DNA from: Clostridium sp. 28_12
Lineage (GTDB): Bacteria; Bacillota; Clostridia; TANB77; CAG-508
Assembly (NCBI GenBank): GCA_001916055.1
Contig: MNRR01000024.1
Coordinates: 16,257-53,484 of the forward strand
Direction: 5' to 3'
Length of the DNA stretch: 37,228 bases
Shown here: positions 23,861 to 33,099 of the stretch, in pieces
How the letters are laid out: each line of letters starts with the position of its first letter
Position numbering within the stretch: position 1 is the stretch's first letter
Notes under the pieces: generated by a model
Databases searched by the model: none
The model's input: the letters and a program-made list of their open reading frames with translations, nothing else
Told to the model about the DNA's origin: nothing
Program-made: the position numbers and the translations under genes

Positions 23861-26800
23861 ATGAGAAAAGAGAATAAAGAAATTATAGAGGATAAATTTT
23901 CTAAAGAAACAAAACTGATTTTAGAGAAAGTCCATGTATTAGATAATTTAGAAATAGTTGATTATGATTTTGAATGGAATTTAGTTCAAGGATTAAGATT
24001 TGTTTCAATGAACTTTATTGAATTATGCATTTCTATGCTTGAAAAAGGGGAGTTCTTATTAAAACAAGTGGTTGAAAATGAAAAGAAAAAAATTGAGATT
24101 TCAAATAAGATAGACAATTTATGTGATAATAGATTTGATGATACAACATTAAAAAAAATAATAGAAAGTGACGAAAAAATAGTAGGTAAAGAGGGCACAT
24201 TTATTTGTGCCATGAATTCGTATGAAAATAGTATGTGTATTAAATGTAAATTTAGTAAATGTCCTAAATTTTATGCAGGATATATTTTATATCTGAGAAA
24301 TAAAGGTTTATTAGAGGATGCTTTAAAAGATAGAGAAGAATATAGAAGGAATGAATTTGAAAGTGATTACTTTACTTTTGAATGGAAGACAGAAGATGGG
24401 GTAAAAAAAATCCCAGAAAAAACATTTGAGATTGCATTGGCATTATTAAAAAATGGAATGGTATTTGTAAACCAAGGAGGCGATGAAGCCGGACAAAATG
24501 TAATGACAAAAATATATTTACCATTTGGTTGTGACACATACAAAATTAATGCAGATAATTTGGACAATTTATTAAAATATAAAGATACTCCTACTAAAAA
24601 TTGGAAATCTGTTAAGAGAGCAGTAAACAAATTATTATATAAATGCAATAAGTGGGCATGTGCTATACCATATTGTATATTTGATATAGCTGGATATCTT
24701 TTTTATCTTGATAAGGCTGGAAAATGGAATCAAGTTGAGGAAGAAAGAAAATATTATGAAGAACATAAAAATGAAATAGAGAAATTATATATAAAAGAGC
24801 AAGAAGAACAATTAATTAAATTTGAAGAGGAAGCTAAGCAAAAAAGAGCTCAAGAAATAAATAAAATTCTAGAATACCGAAATAAAAATCAAAATATTGA
24901 AAAAATAATAGATAAAGTAAATACAGAAAAAGGATTGCATATTACTATTGAAGGAGAAAAAGGTACAGGAAAGATTGAACTATCTAATAGAATTTGTAAG
25001 TTATTAAAATCATATGACAAGATTGATAATAACGAACCAGAATATTTAAGCATCCACAATTTGGCATTTAGAAATACTTATGAAGAATTAGAGATGTTAA
25101 ACACAACTATTTGGGAAGTAAAAGAACTTCCGATTAAGGCTAAGCATTTATATGTTTTAACTGACATAAATGAATTTGTTAATGAATATAAAAGATTAGC
25201 TAATTCTCATGATGGAAGTTACTTAAAATCTAATAGAATTTATAGAGTATTAGAATTAATTACATCATTATTTAATGAGGATTATATTATACTGGTATCT
25301 GATAAAAAATCAATTGATGAATTTTTAGCATTAGATTCCAAATTAAAATTTGTATATCAGAATAATAGATATGAAATCTCTAATTTATCTATAGATGATT
25401 TATTTGATTTATATTATAAAAATTTAAATAATGAATTATTATCAAAATTAAGAAATGATAAAGAACTTAAAGAAAATGTAAAAGAATTATTTGTAGAGTA
25501 TATAGGTATAAATGCAGAATTTTTTCCATTTCATAATGAAGAATTATCTAAATATTTGGCCAATTATAGCTCGGGCAAAAAAGACTTTATTTTACCAGAT
25601 AATATTTATAAAAGAGAAACAGTAGATGAAAGTTTAAAGAATATAGTTGGATTAGATTCGGTTAAAGATAATATTAGAAAATTTGAAAAATATGCAGTCT
25701 ATACAGTAAAAGCTAAAAATTTAGGACTAAAAATGAATAAAACAAACTTACATATGATTTTTACAGGAAACCCAGGTACAGGAAAAACTACTGTAGCGAG
25801 AATTATGGCAAAAATGCTATATGATTTAGGTTTGATTTCCGAAAATAAATTAGTAGAAGTTGAAAGAAAAGACTTAATTGCAGGGTATGTTGGACAAACA
25901 GCTCCAAAGACAGCAGAAGTAATAGAAAAAGCAATGGGAGGAGTATTATTTATAGATGAAGCCTATACATTAGCACAAGAGAATAAAAACGGGAATGATT
26001 TTGGTGCTGAAGCTGTAGCAACTTTGATTAAAGCAATGGAAGACCATAAAGACAATCTAGTTGTTATCTTTGCAGGTTATAGGGATGAAATGAAAACATT
26101 TTTAGATATAAATCCAGGAATTTCTTCAAGAATTGGATATACTTTCAATTTTGATGATTATTATAAGGATGAACTAAATCAAATATTTTCAGTTAAGATG
26201 AAGAACATGGGGTATTCGATAAATTCAAATGTTGATAAAGAATTATCAAAAATATTTGATTATTATATTAAGAAGAAAAATTTTGGAAATGGACGTTTTA
26301 TAGATAAATTGATTCAAGAAGTAATTATGAAACATGCCTTAAGAGAAACCAAAAATATAAGAGAAATTACTATAAAGGATATTCCTGTAATAGAAGAATT
26401 AAATAATACTAATTATTCAAATTATACTGCTAATGAAATGCTTAATAAATTAGTTGGACTACAAGAGATAAAAGAAAAAGTTGAAGAATTTGAAAATTAT
26501 ATAAAATTTATAAAGAAAGCAGAAGAACAAAATTTGCAAATCCCGAATCCTAATTTACATATGATATTTACTGGAAACTCTGGTACTGGAAAAACAACTG
26601 TAGCAAGGATTATTTCTAAAATTTTATTTGACATGGGAATGCTTCATGAAAATAAATTAGTAGAAGTTGAAAGAAAAGATTTAGTTGCTGGATATGTTGG
26701 GCAAACAGCTTCAAAGACAGCAGAAGTAATAGAACGAGCAATGGGAGGAGTCTTATTTATAGATGAAGCATATACATTATATCAAGAAAATAATTCTGGA

Positions 26801-27775
26801 AGTGATTTTGGAGGTGAAGCTATAGCTACATTAATCAAAGCAATGGAAGATCATAAAGGAGAATTTGTAGTAATATTTGCTGGATATAAAAGTGAAATGA
26901 GCAAATTTTTAAATATAAATCCTGGGATTTCATCAAGAGTAGGATATACATTTCATTTTCCTGATTATACAGATGATGAATATTGTGAGATATATTATAA
27001 GAAAATGACTTCTTTAGATTTTATAATTGAAAAAGAAGCTAAAAGTAGTGTTGAAAGATTAATGAAGTATTTTTGCAAAGTAGAGAACAATGGAAATGGT
27101 AGATTTGTAGATAAAGTTGTACAAAGTACACTATTAAAACTCTCTCTAAAGAAAGAAAACATTGCGGTTGTAACAAAAGGATGTATACCAACAATTCAGG
27201 ATATGACTAAGGATATGTTTGCAAAAGCTTCAATGATAAATCCAGACTTGATTGATGAAAAATCTTTAAGAAAGACAGCGATTCATGAAATTGGTCATGC
27301 AACAATAAGATATATATTAGAAAAAGTTCCTGGGATTAAGAAGATTACTATTAATGCAGAAGGAACAGGAACACTAGGATATGTTGAATTTAATAATTCT
27401 AATCCTAAATATACTTTAAGTAAAAACGAGTACTTGAATAGGATTTGTGGTCTTTTAGGTGGAATGTGTAATGAAATTGTTTATCTAGGTCAACATGAAT
27501 CTGGTAATAGTAGTGATTTAGAAAAAGCATCTAGAATTGTAAATAATATGATTACAAAATTTGGAATGTCAGATTTAGGATTATATACATTTCCTTATGA
27601 AAATGATACAGAAAGATATATATATATAGAAGCAAATAAAATTCTTAAAGAATGTTATGATAAAACAATTCAAATATTAACAGAAAATAAAGATAGGACT
27701 AAAAAAGCAGTTGAATATTTGTTAAAGAATAATGAAATTGATGAAAAACAATTTTTAGAGATTATGAACAAATGA
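23861..27775 (+). CDS. Tandem SpoVK/CbxX-type AAA+ ATPase fused to an FtsH-type M41 metalloprotease
   Basis: A 1304-residue soluble protein. ATG 23861 is chosen for its AAAGGA site; a frame from 23741 lacks one. Residues 1-330 hold two copies of an unknown domain: a Cys-rich one (CIKCKFSKCPKFYAGYILYL) and a degenerate one (CAIPYCIFDIAGYLFYLDK). Next is a divergent P-loop module (GEKGTGKIE at residue 365), then two near-identical CbxX/CfqX-SpoVK AAA modules with Walker A GNPGTGKTT at 636 and GNSGTGKTT at 905, each with pore-loop GYVGQTA and Walker B VLFIDEAYTL. The C-terminal part is an M41-like peptidase: HEIGH at 1142-1146 and a third-ligand motif SSDLEKAS with Asp1219. It lacks FtsH's membrane anchors. 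Likely an ATP-driven cytoplasmic protease; substrates are unknown. I know of no standard family with this order of domains. Confidence 0.88.
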   Translation: MRKENKEIIEDKFSKETKLILEKVHVLDNLEIVDYDFEWNLVQGLRFVSMNFIELCISMLEKGEFLLKQVVENEKKKIEISNKIDNLCDNRFDDTTLKKIIESDEKIVGKEGTFICAMNSYENSMCIKCKFSKCPKFYAGYILYLRNKGLLEDALKDREEYRRNEFESDYFTFEWKTEDGVKKIPEKTFEIALALLKNGMVFVNQGGDEAGQNVMTKIYLPFGCDTYKINADNLDNLLKYKDTPTKNWKSVKRAVNKLLYKCNKWACAIPYCIFDIAGYLFYLDKAGKWNQVEEERKYYEEHKNEIEKLYIKEQEEQLIKFEEEAKQKRAQEINKILEYRNKNQNIEKIIDKVNTEKGLHITIEGEKGTGKIELSNRICKLLKSYDKIDNNEPEYLSIHNLAFRNTYEELEMLNTTIWEVKELPIKAKHLYVLTDINEFVNEYKRLANSHDGSYLKSNRIYRVLELITSLFNEDYIILVSDKKSIDEFLALDSKLKFVYQNNRYEISNLSIDDLFDLYYKNLNNELLSKLRNDKELKENVKELFVEYIGINAEFFPFHNEELSKYLANYSSGKKDFILPDNIYKRETVDESLKNIVGLDSVKDNIRKFEKYAVYTVKAKNLGLKMNKTNLHMIFTGNPGTGKTTVARIMAKMLYDLGLISENKLVEVERKDLIAGYVGQTAPKTAEVIEKAMGGVLFIDEAYTLAQENKNGNDFGAEAVATLIKAMEDHKDNLVVIFAGYRDEMKTFLDINPGISSRIGYTFNFDDYYKDELNQIFSVKMKNMGYSINSNVDKELSKIFDYYIKKKNFGNGRFIDKLIQEVIMKHALRETKNIREITIKDIPVIEELNNTNYSNYTANEMLNKLVGLQEIKEKVEEFENYIKFIKKAEEQNLQIPNPNLHMIFTGNSGTGKTTVARIISKILFDMGMLHENKLVEVERKDLVAGYVGQTASKTAEVIERAMGGVLFIDEAYTLYQENNSGSDFGGEAIATLIKAMEDHKGEFVVIFAGYKSEMSKFLNINPGISSRVGYTFHFPDYTDDEYCEIYYKKMTSLDFIIEKEAKSSVERLMKYFCKVENNGNGRFVDKVVQSTLLKLSLKKENIAVVTKGCIPTIQDMTKDMFAKASMINPDLIDEKSLRKTAIHEIGHATIRYILEKVPGIKKITINAEGTGTLGYVEFNNSNPKYTLSKNEYLNRICGLLGGMCNEIVYLGQHESGNSSDLEKASRIVNNMITKFGMSDLGLYTFPYENDTERYIYIEANKILKECYDKTIQILTENKDRTKKAVEYLLKNNEIDEKQFLEIMNK

Positions 27776-27791
27776 GTTAAATAAGAAAATA

Positions 27792-27855
27792 TTGAAGTGC
27801 ATAAATGATATAGTTGTTTTTACTACAAAAGCAACTATATCAGAATGTACTTCAA
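27792..27855. repeat. 64-bp long hairpin downstream of the AAA-M41 gene
   Basis: Nested inverted repeats: TTGAAGTGCAT (27792-27802) with ATGTACTTCAA (27845-27855, one mismatch), and GATATAGTTG (27807-27816) with CAACTATATC (27832-27841, perfect). There is no T run after it. It may act as mRNA 3' stabiliser, weak terminator or remnant of a small element. The 27776-27935 stretch holds nothing else I can identify. Confidence 0.6.
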
Positions 27856-27935
27856 ACAATATAATATCAATAAATTGCGACATATGTTTGATAAAACTAT
27901 GCATAATAAAAAAAACAAAAAAAAATCAAAAAAAC

Positions 27936-27964
27936 TTGAAAATTGTTTTAAAAAACTGTATAAT
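27936..27964 (+). promoter_or_regulatory. Consensus promoter in front of a broken tRNA
   Basis: TTGAAA (27936-27941), 17 bases, TATAAT (27959-27964). The predicted start is about 10 bases before the tRNA-Arg 5' half; it may now serve the intact tRNA-Arg at 28155. Confidence 0.75.
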
Positions 27965-27979
27965 AGATATTGTTCAGAT

Positions 27980-28020
<41 letters not shown>

Positions 28021-28135
28021 ACCGCGCACAATTTTAAACTTATTGATATTAAAGGGGTTCAGGATTGACTTGATAGCTTTTCCTCTGAAATTTCCTTAAA
28101 TATATATTTCAAATGAAAATGTTGTAAAGGTGCTT

Positions 28136-28141
28136 TATAAT
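28136..28141 (+). promoter_or_regulatory. Likely -10 box of tRNA-Arg
   Basis: TATAAT 14 bases before the mature 5' end. No strong -35 box is visible at 17 bases. Confidence 0.4.
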
Positions 28142-28154
28142 ATTTTCTATATAT

Positions 28155-28231
28155 GCAGCAGTAGCTTAGCTGGATAGAGCACTCGGCTACGAACCGAGAG
28201 GTCGGGGATTCGAATTCCTCCTGCTGCACCA
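28155..28231 (+). tRNA. tRNA-Arg (anticodon ACG)
   Basis: 77 bases including encoded CCA. The acceptor GCAGCAG pairs with CTGCTGC; the anticodon stem is CTCGG/CCGAG around CTACGAA; the T-loop reads ATTCGAAT. ACG is normally edited to ICG and reads CGU/CGC/CGA. Confidence 0.96.
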
Positions 28232-28368
28232 CAGTCTTCAAGCTGATTTGAGGGCTTTTATTTTTCTTTTTAATATAATCTTTTCCCATTGTTTTCGGTG
28301 TTTTTCACCTGAAATTGATCTTAATTACAAAATAAATATGTTTGACTCCGATGGTCAAATTATAGATT

Positions 28369-28400
28369 GTATGTGTATCCGGAAATGCACATACTTTTTT
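28369..28400 (+). terminator. Plus-strand terminator downstream of tRNA-Arg
   Basis: GTATGTG (28369-28375) with CACATAC (28388-28394), a 12-base loop, then TTTTTT. Between 28232 and 28369 I see only weak hairpins and no gene. Confidence 0.8.
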
Positions 28401-28403
28401 GAC

Positions 28404-28439
28404 AAAAAAATAGAGCAGATCCGGGAAAATCTACTCTAT
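28404..28439 (-). terminator. Terminator of the DUF2207 gene
   Basis: On the minus strand ATAGAG-T-AGAT (28439-28429) pairs with ATCT-G-CTCTAT (28420-28410), followed by a T run at 28409-28404. Confidence 0.8.
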
Positions 28440-28538
28440 CGACTTATGTATGTCTACAATTAGTCTTTGTTTGATTGCTTCTCTTTATCTTGTTGAAAAA
28501 TTGCACGGAAAAAAAGCGATCTCACGTGTGCAATTTTT

Positions 28539-30254
28539 TTAACGGAAACCGCCGCCTCCGCTTCCACCACCGAAGGAACCGCCTCCGCCTCCGCCAGAAG
28601 AGAAACCTCCTCCACCAGCTGAATAGCTCTGAGCTCTGCTTCTTGCGGTATTAGCGCTGTGAATACCATTATTAGCAGATAAACTAATATAATAGAAATT
28701 ATCATAAGAATTGAAACAAGTTTGTTCAATCATGTGTGGGTAAAGCTCTTTAAACTGTTTTGCTACTTTGTCTGCAATTCCTAACATTTGTGCATAAATT
28801 AAGTAATCTTCAAATAAAGTAACTTCAATTGCTTCTCTGTCTTTAATAAGTGTATAATCAAGAAGATATTTTTTTAATCCAGCAATTTCTAAAGCTTGTT
28901 GTCGTAATTCGGGACTAACCAAATAAGTATTATACTTGAAAAGTTTAAATTTTTTCTTTTCTTGAAGAATTAGTAATCCTTCATTAGTAAGTTTTTGTTT
29001 TTCATCTTTTATAATATCATCAAACCAGTTTAATATTTTTGAATAATTATCACTACACCAATCTTTAAATTCATTATTTTCTAATATTCCATCTTTACTT
29101 GCTTTGTAAAGCATATCAAATAGTTTTTGTTCCTTTGGGTCTGATATTAAAGAAGTATTTGTTTCTGTTAATATAATAACAGTATTTTCTTTTTTAAATA
29201 TTTTTCCACCTTCTCTTTGCTCTACTCTAACAAGAGAATCTTTTATCCATTTTAAGATTATAGCACCTAATACATCAGTTTTATTTTTTAGAATTCCATA
29301 CTGATAAGCAATAAAATATGCTCTATGTAGATTACTGTTACAAGGTATATCTCTAAAATAAGCTACATCTTTGGGGATTTTTTTTCCGTCTACACCAAAA
29401 TCAAGTGAGTCGGATTTTGATTTAGATAGTATAATAGCAAAAATTAATACAGGCCAGAAAAGTGTTGAAATTATATTTATAAGTATAGATAGAACACTAT
29501 CAATAATTGAACTATAATCTTTCTGGTAATGGGTAGCACCTTTTTCTGCCATATTGTGATAATGTTCAAAATCATAATTTAGTTTATTATTACAATTAAA
29601 TGTATTTGATGGAAATTGCACAAGAATAGTCATATATTCATCAGAAGATAAGCTACCAGAAGATTGCATTTCTATATAACCATTATAAACATAAGCGGTT
29701 CCACCGTAATTCCCATAACCCCAAACACCTACTGAATCTGAGATATTAAAATTAGTATGAATTTTAATATAGGCATTTCCAATAGAATTTGAAAAATTAT
29801 GAGGAATTAATGTCCAATATATCATTTGAGAATCAGTAAGTTCAGAAACAAAGTTTGAAATATTGTATTTTACAATATAATTATGAGAACCATATTTACT
29901 AATTCCCCAGCAAAGTTCAATGCCATTAGATACCTCGTTAATCCCACATTTGTAAGCTTTGCTATCTAAACTTCCAGAAGTATTCCAAGAAGATAAAGTA
30001 GAATAAGTCTTTTTACCATCATAAACTGAAAGATTTGATATAACTGAATTTCCTAAATTGTAATATGGATGATAAATTTCTGAACCTTGGTTTGCATAGC
30101 ATTTCCAGTATTCTGTAACTGATGCATTTCCATTATTATCAATAGCAATATCCATAGATATACTGTCAATAGAATTAGCGTCAGCAGAATTAAAAAACGT
30201 TAAGCAGATAAAAGCAAAAATTGCTAATAAAAATATTTTCAGTTTTTTATTCAT
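28539..30254 (-). CDS. DUF2207-type membrane protein with Gly-rich tail
   Basis: A 571-residue membrane protein. Signal peptide (MNKKLKIFLLAIFAFICLTF, cut likely after ADA), then an extracytoplasmic DUF2207 beta-rich domain (about 27-225; SMDIAIDNNGNASVTEYW opening). A single strong membrane segment follows (about 250-277), then a large cytoplasmic part of helices with Lys/Glu-rich stretches. The C-terminus is a run of glycine and serine (AGGGGFSSGGGGGG... ending GGGGFR), which is usual for this family. The family is widespread in Gram-positives and its function is not known. It has its own promoter (TTGCTT-17-GATAAT on the minus strand) and terminator. The divergent gene at 30381 starts about 130 bases away. 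Confidence 0.88.
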   Translation of the reverse strand: MNKKLKIFLLAIFAFICLTFFNSADANSIDSISMDIAIDNNGNASVTEYWKCYANQGSEIYHPYYNLGNSVISNLSVYDGKKTYSTLSSWNTSGSLDSKAYKCGINEVSNGIELCWGISKYGSHNYIVKYNISNFVSELTDSQMIYWTLIPHNFSNSIGNAYIKIHTNFNISDSVGVWGYGNYGGTAYVYNGYIEMQSSGSLSSDEYMTILVQFPSNTFNCNNKLNYDFEHYHNMAEKGATHYQKDYSSIIDSVLSILINIISTLFWPVLIFAIILSKSKSDSLDFGVDGKKIPKDVAYFRDIPCNSNLHRAYFIAYQYGILKNKTDVLGAIILKWIKDSLVRVEQREGGKIFKKENTVIILTETNTSLISDPKEQKLFDMLYKASKDGILENNEFKDWCSDNYSKILNWFDDIIKDEKQKLTNEGLLILQEKKKFKLFKYNTYLVSPELRQQALEIAGLKKYLLDYTLIKDREAIEVTLFEDYLIYAQMLGIADKVAKQFKELYPHMIEQTCFNSYDNFYYISLSANNGIHSANTARSRAQSYSAGGGGFSSGGGGGGSFGGGSGGGGFR

Positions 30255-30276
30255 AAAAAAATCCCCCTTTTTTCAT

Positions 30277-30312
30277 CTCTAAAATTATCTCATAAAGAAA
30301 TAAAAAAAGCAA
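30277..30312 (-). promoter_or_regulatory. Promoter of the DUF2207 gene
   Basis: On the minus strand TTGCTT, 17 bases, GATAAT, read from about 30311 to 30283. The -10 is one base off consensus, the -35 two. Confidence 0.55.
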
Positions 30313-30380
30313 CAAATTAGTTGACACTTAATTTTTTTTGTGATTGAATGTAATTGTATGAAAACAAAGGAGGAGAAGAT

Positions 30381-31295
30381 ATGTCAGAAGAATCTGTAAA
30401 AAATGATATAAAAATTAGTATTAATTATATGATACCTGGAAAATACACTGAGAAAGAGATAATAGAAGCATTAAACAATGATATAGACTTTGTAAAACAA
30501 CTTATGAAAGATAGAGGGGCAATGCCAGTTATTGAGTGCTTGCCAGAAAAAGTTTTAAATAGTAATCCAGAATTATATTCATTAGCAATGGATGAACAAC
30601 CAGATTATTTACATTATGTTCCTAAAGAAGTTTTAAAAAATAACCCAGAAGCATATATTAAAGTAATACAAAAAGATCCACATATGTTATGTGATGTTCC
30701 AAAAGATATTCAAGAACAATATCCAGAAGAAGTAATGAAAGCAGTAAAAAATATGCCATCTGCAATGAGATTTATGGGCAAAAAAATTCAAGAACAAAAT
30801 CCAGAATTTGTTATAGATATTGTGAAAGAAACACCAGGTTGTATAAAATACTTGGCAGAACCACTAAAAAAAGAAAATCCACAATTATGCGTAGAAGCAT
30901 GCAAAAAAATAGGAAAGATAGATGGAATGGGAATACCAGATGAAGTACTTATAACAAATCCAGAATTAGTTATAGAATTAGCAGAAAAAGACTTAGACAA
31001 TAAAGTACCAATTTTTGATTTTGATTCTTTACCAAAGGAATTAATGCAAAATGCCAAAATAAAAGAATTAAGTGAAAAGCAAAGCGAAAAATATAAAGAA
31101 TTAAATGAAAAAAATAATGGAACAAAAGAAGTAGAAGACAAACATCCAGTAGAAGTAAAAACTAGTAAATTTAAAGAATTTTATGATAAATCAAAAGGAA
31201 AACTAAAACAAGCATTTGATAAATTAAAAGAAATATTTGGCAAAGACAAACAGGTAGATATTTCAAAAGAAAATGATGACGAAATAAAACAATAA
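30381..31295 (+). CDS. Protein of six tandem 26-residue helical repeats
   Basis: A 304-residue soluble protein; ATG 30381 has AAAGGAGGAG just upstream. Residues about 50-210 consist of six copies of a 26-residue unit of the pattern P-K-x-(V/I)-L-x-x-NPE-x-(Y/V)-I-x-x-(V/I)-K-x-x-P-x-x-(I/M)-x-x-(V/M), for example PKEVLKNNPEAYIKVIQKDP and PKDIQEQYPEEVMKAVKNMP. It resembles the DUF4116 type of helical-hairpin repeat and likely makes a curved solenoid that binds a partner. The C-terminal third is a highly charged Lys/Glu helix region (KFKEFYDKSKGKLKQAFDKL). A TTGACA box at 30321 may be its promoter. The next gene, a member of the small-protein family at 21945, follows after 20 bases. Function is unknown. 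Confidence 0.75.
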   Translation: MSEESVKNDIKISINYMIPGKYTEKEIIEALNNDIDFVKQLMKDRGAMPVIECLPEKVLNSNPELYSLAMDEQPDYLHYVPKEVLKNNPEAYIKVIQKDPHMLCDVPKDIQEQYPEEVMKAVKNMPSAMRFMGKKIQEQNPEFVIDIVKETPGCIKYLAEPLKKENPQLCVEACKKIGKIDGMGIPDEVLITNPELVIELAEKDLDNKVPIFDFDSLPKELMQNAKIKELSEKQSEKYKELNEKNNGTKEVEDKHPVEVKTSKFKEFYDKSKGKLKQAFDKLKEIFGKDKQVDISKENDDEIKQ

Positions 31296-31315
31296 CAAGA
31301 GATAAGGTGAATGAG

Positions 31316-31765
31316 ATGGAAAATAATTATGGCAAGATATTTGCTGAAGTACTTGATATAATAAATAATTCGGAGAAAGAAGTAAAAGCAAAGATTCCTG
31401 AAAAATTATATCAACAATTTGAAAAGAATACAGATAAAAGTTATAAAGTAAACATTGATTATAGTAAAGAAGATTGGGATAATAACATTAGTGAAGAAAC
31501 AAAAGAAATATTAGCCTTAATTTATAGAGATTATATTGTATCACCAGAAGAAAGAAAAGAATTAATAAAAGAAGAGGCAGAATTTGAAAAACAGAAAGAG
31601 TTGGAATTGAGAGAAAAATATAATCCAGATAACTTATTTAAAAATAAACACAAAGAAATTAATAAAGAAATAGAGAAAGAAAATGAAACAGCAATTGTCC
31701 AATACCACGAATCAATATTAACAAAAATAAAGAAATGGTTTATGCGAATATTTAATAAACAATAG
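31316..31765 (+). CDS. Uncharacterised small protein, intact member of the family at 9248 and 21945
   Basis: A 149-residue acidic, helical protein. ATG 31316 is preferred over GTG 31307 because AAGGTG stands six bases before it. In order: N-terminal helix (MENNYGKIFAEVLDIINNSE), KIPEKLYQQF motif, SYKVNIDYSK, a TKEILALIYRDYIVSPEERK helix pair, the REKYNPDNLFKNK motif and a C-terminal basic, amphipathic helix (ILTKIKKWFMRIFNKQ). The same order is seen in the decayed copy at 9248, and in part in the one at 21945. It follows the 26-residue-repeat gene in the same unit and ends in a perfect long terminator. I know of no characterised member; a membrane-touching C-terminal helix is inference. Confidence 0.78.
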   Translation: MENNYGKIFAEVLDIINNSEKEVKAKIPEKLYQQFEKNTDKSYKVNIDYSKEDWDNNISEETKEILALIYRDYIVSPEERKELIKEEAEFEKQKELELREKYNPDNLFKNKHKEINKEIEKENETAIVQYHESILTKIKKWFMRIFNKQ

Positions 31766-31808
31766 CAAAAAAGAAATTTTTCAATAAGAAAAATTTCTTT
31801 TTTTGCTC
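31764..31808. terminator. Bidirectional terminator between the small-protein gene and htrA
   Basis: AGCAAAAAAGAAATTTTT (31764-31781) is nearly perfectly complementary to the stretch ending AAATTTCTTTTTTTGCT (about 31789-31807). T runs occur on both strands. Confidence 0.88.
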
Positions 31809-32916
31809 ATTTTAATGCAACTTCAAAAGTTCTAGTTATATATCCACGACTAATATTAATAGAAACCACATCACCAGGAGACTTTGAGTATATATATTCT
31901 CTAAGCTCAATCATAGTATTAAATTGTTTATCATCAATAGAAGTAATAATATCACCTTTTTGAATTCCGCTAGAAATAGCAGGACTATCATCAGCAATCA
32001 AAACAACATAAATACCAGAAGAAAAATTTGCGTTAGAAGCAATATAAGGAATCACTTCTTTATCATAGGCATATATACCAAGATAAGCTTCGTCAAATTT
32101 ATTATCTTTAACAAATTTATCAATAATAGGTTTAACAACATTTGCAGGTACAGCAAAGCCAATACCTTCGGCAGAAGTTATTTTAATACTATTAACACCG
32201 ATGACTTTACCAGAGACAGAAAGTAATGGACCACCACTGTTACCTGGATTTATAGAAGCATCTGTTTGAATTAAGTCAGTCATATATGAAACAGAATTAT
32301 TTTCTTCAATTTTTATAGTTCGGTTAGTAGCACTTATAATTCCAGAAGTAATAGTCCTTCTAAATTCATAACCAATAGGATTACCAATAGCATAAACAGT
32401 TTCGCCAGATTTTATAGAAGAAGAATCATCAATTGTAGCAAAAGGTAAATTAGAAGCATTAATTTTAGTTATAGACAAATCCAATTGAGGGTCACACCAA
32501 ACAACAGAACCTTCATATGTGTAACCATTTTCTAAAGTTACATAGCAAGTGGTAAGTTTTTCGCCAGTTACATGGCAATTACTTAATATATAACCATTGC
32601 TAGAGACAATAATTCCAGAGCCTAGACCAAGTTCATTAATATTGTTATTTGAAGAAAAAATTGAGTTTGATTTGGTTTTTATTTTAGAAATTCCTACAAC
32701 ACTTTGCGAAACATTTTCTAACATATCTGCAACAGTTTGACTTTCTTGAACAGCATTTTCCACAGTTTGTAAAGGAACTGTGGATTCAACTTTCTGAATT
32801 TCATAATTTGGACTAATATCAATATTATTGTAGACTTTATAAAAATAGTATGCAGAAAACATAATGATAGAAATAATAATTAGTATAATTAGTAAATTTT
32901 TTATTTTTTTCAACAT
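31807..32916 (-). CDS. HtrA/DegP-like membrane-anchored serine protease
   Basis: A 369-residue protease of the HtrA family. Start at 32916 (MLKKIKNLLIILII) is chosen because AAGGTGG lies just upstream; a longer frame to 33036 has none. One N-terminal membrane anchor (about 8-26), a linker, a trypsin-like domain with the catalytic triad His115 (LSNCHV), Asp146 (QLDLSI) and Ser227 (NPGNSGGPL), and one C-terminal PDZ domain (about 275-369; SGIQKGDIITSID). This matches Gram-positive HtrA proteins, which degrade or refold misfolded exported proteins outside the membrane. In Bacillus the htrA genes are under CssRS control; I see no such site here. The gene is convergent with the small-protein gene and shares its terminator. 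Confidence 0.94.
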   Translation of the reverse strand: MLKKIKNLLIILIIISIIMFSAYYFYKVYNNIDISPNYEIQKVESTVPLQTVENAVQESQTVADMLENVSQSVVGISKIKTKSNSIFSSNNNINELGLGSGIIVSSNGYILSNCHVTGEKLTTCYVTLENGYTYEGSVVWCDPQLDLSITKINASNLPFATIDDSSSIKSGETVYAIGNPIGYEFRRTITSGIISATNRTIKIEENNSVSYMTDLIQTDASINPGNSGGPLLSVSGKVIGVNSIKITSAEGIGFAVPANVVKPIIDKFVKDNKFDEAYLGIYAYDKEVIPYIASNANFSSGIYVVLIADDSPAISSGIQKGDIITSIDDKQFNTMIELREYIYSKSPGDVVSINISRGYITRTFEVALK

Positions 32917-33030
32917 AATACCACCTTGAAATATTTTATTTATAGTATGAAACAACAAAGCAAAAAATAAACAGAAAATTATAGTCAACTGCCCAAAAAA
33001 ACAAAAAAATGACAAATTTTGCACAAAAAA

Positions 33031-33059
33031 TTGCAAAATGCACTAAATAATGGTACAAT
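33031..33059 (+). promoter_or_regulatory. Promoter of the nonribosomal peptide synthetase gene
   Basis: TTGCAA (33031-33036), 17 bases, TACAAT (33054-33059), about 40 bases before the start codon. Confidence 0.65.
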
Positions 33060-33099
33060 AGATAATATATGATTTAAAATATGAAGGATGTTAGGAAAA

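Noticed and set aside
23861..27775. Type VII secretion EccA or a RuBisCO activase (CbbX)
   Set aside because: The AAA modules are of that clade, but no EsxA, EssC or Calvin-cycle genes are near and the M41 domain does not belong to either.
28059..28289. 76-codon minus-strand frame
   Set aside because: It covers the complement of tRNA-Arg; artefact.
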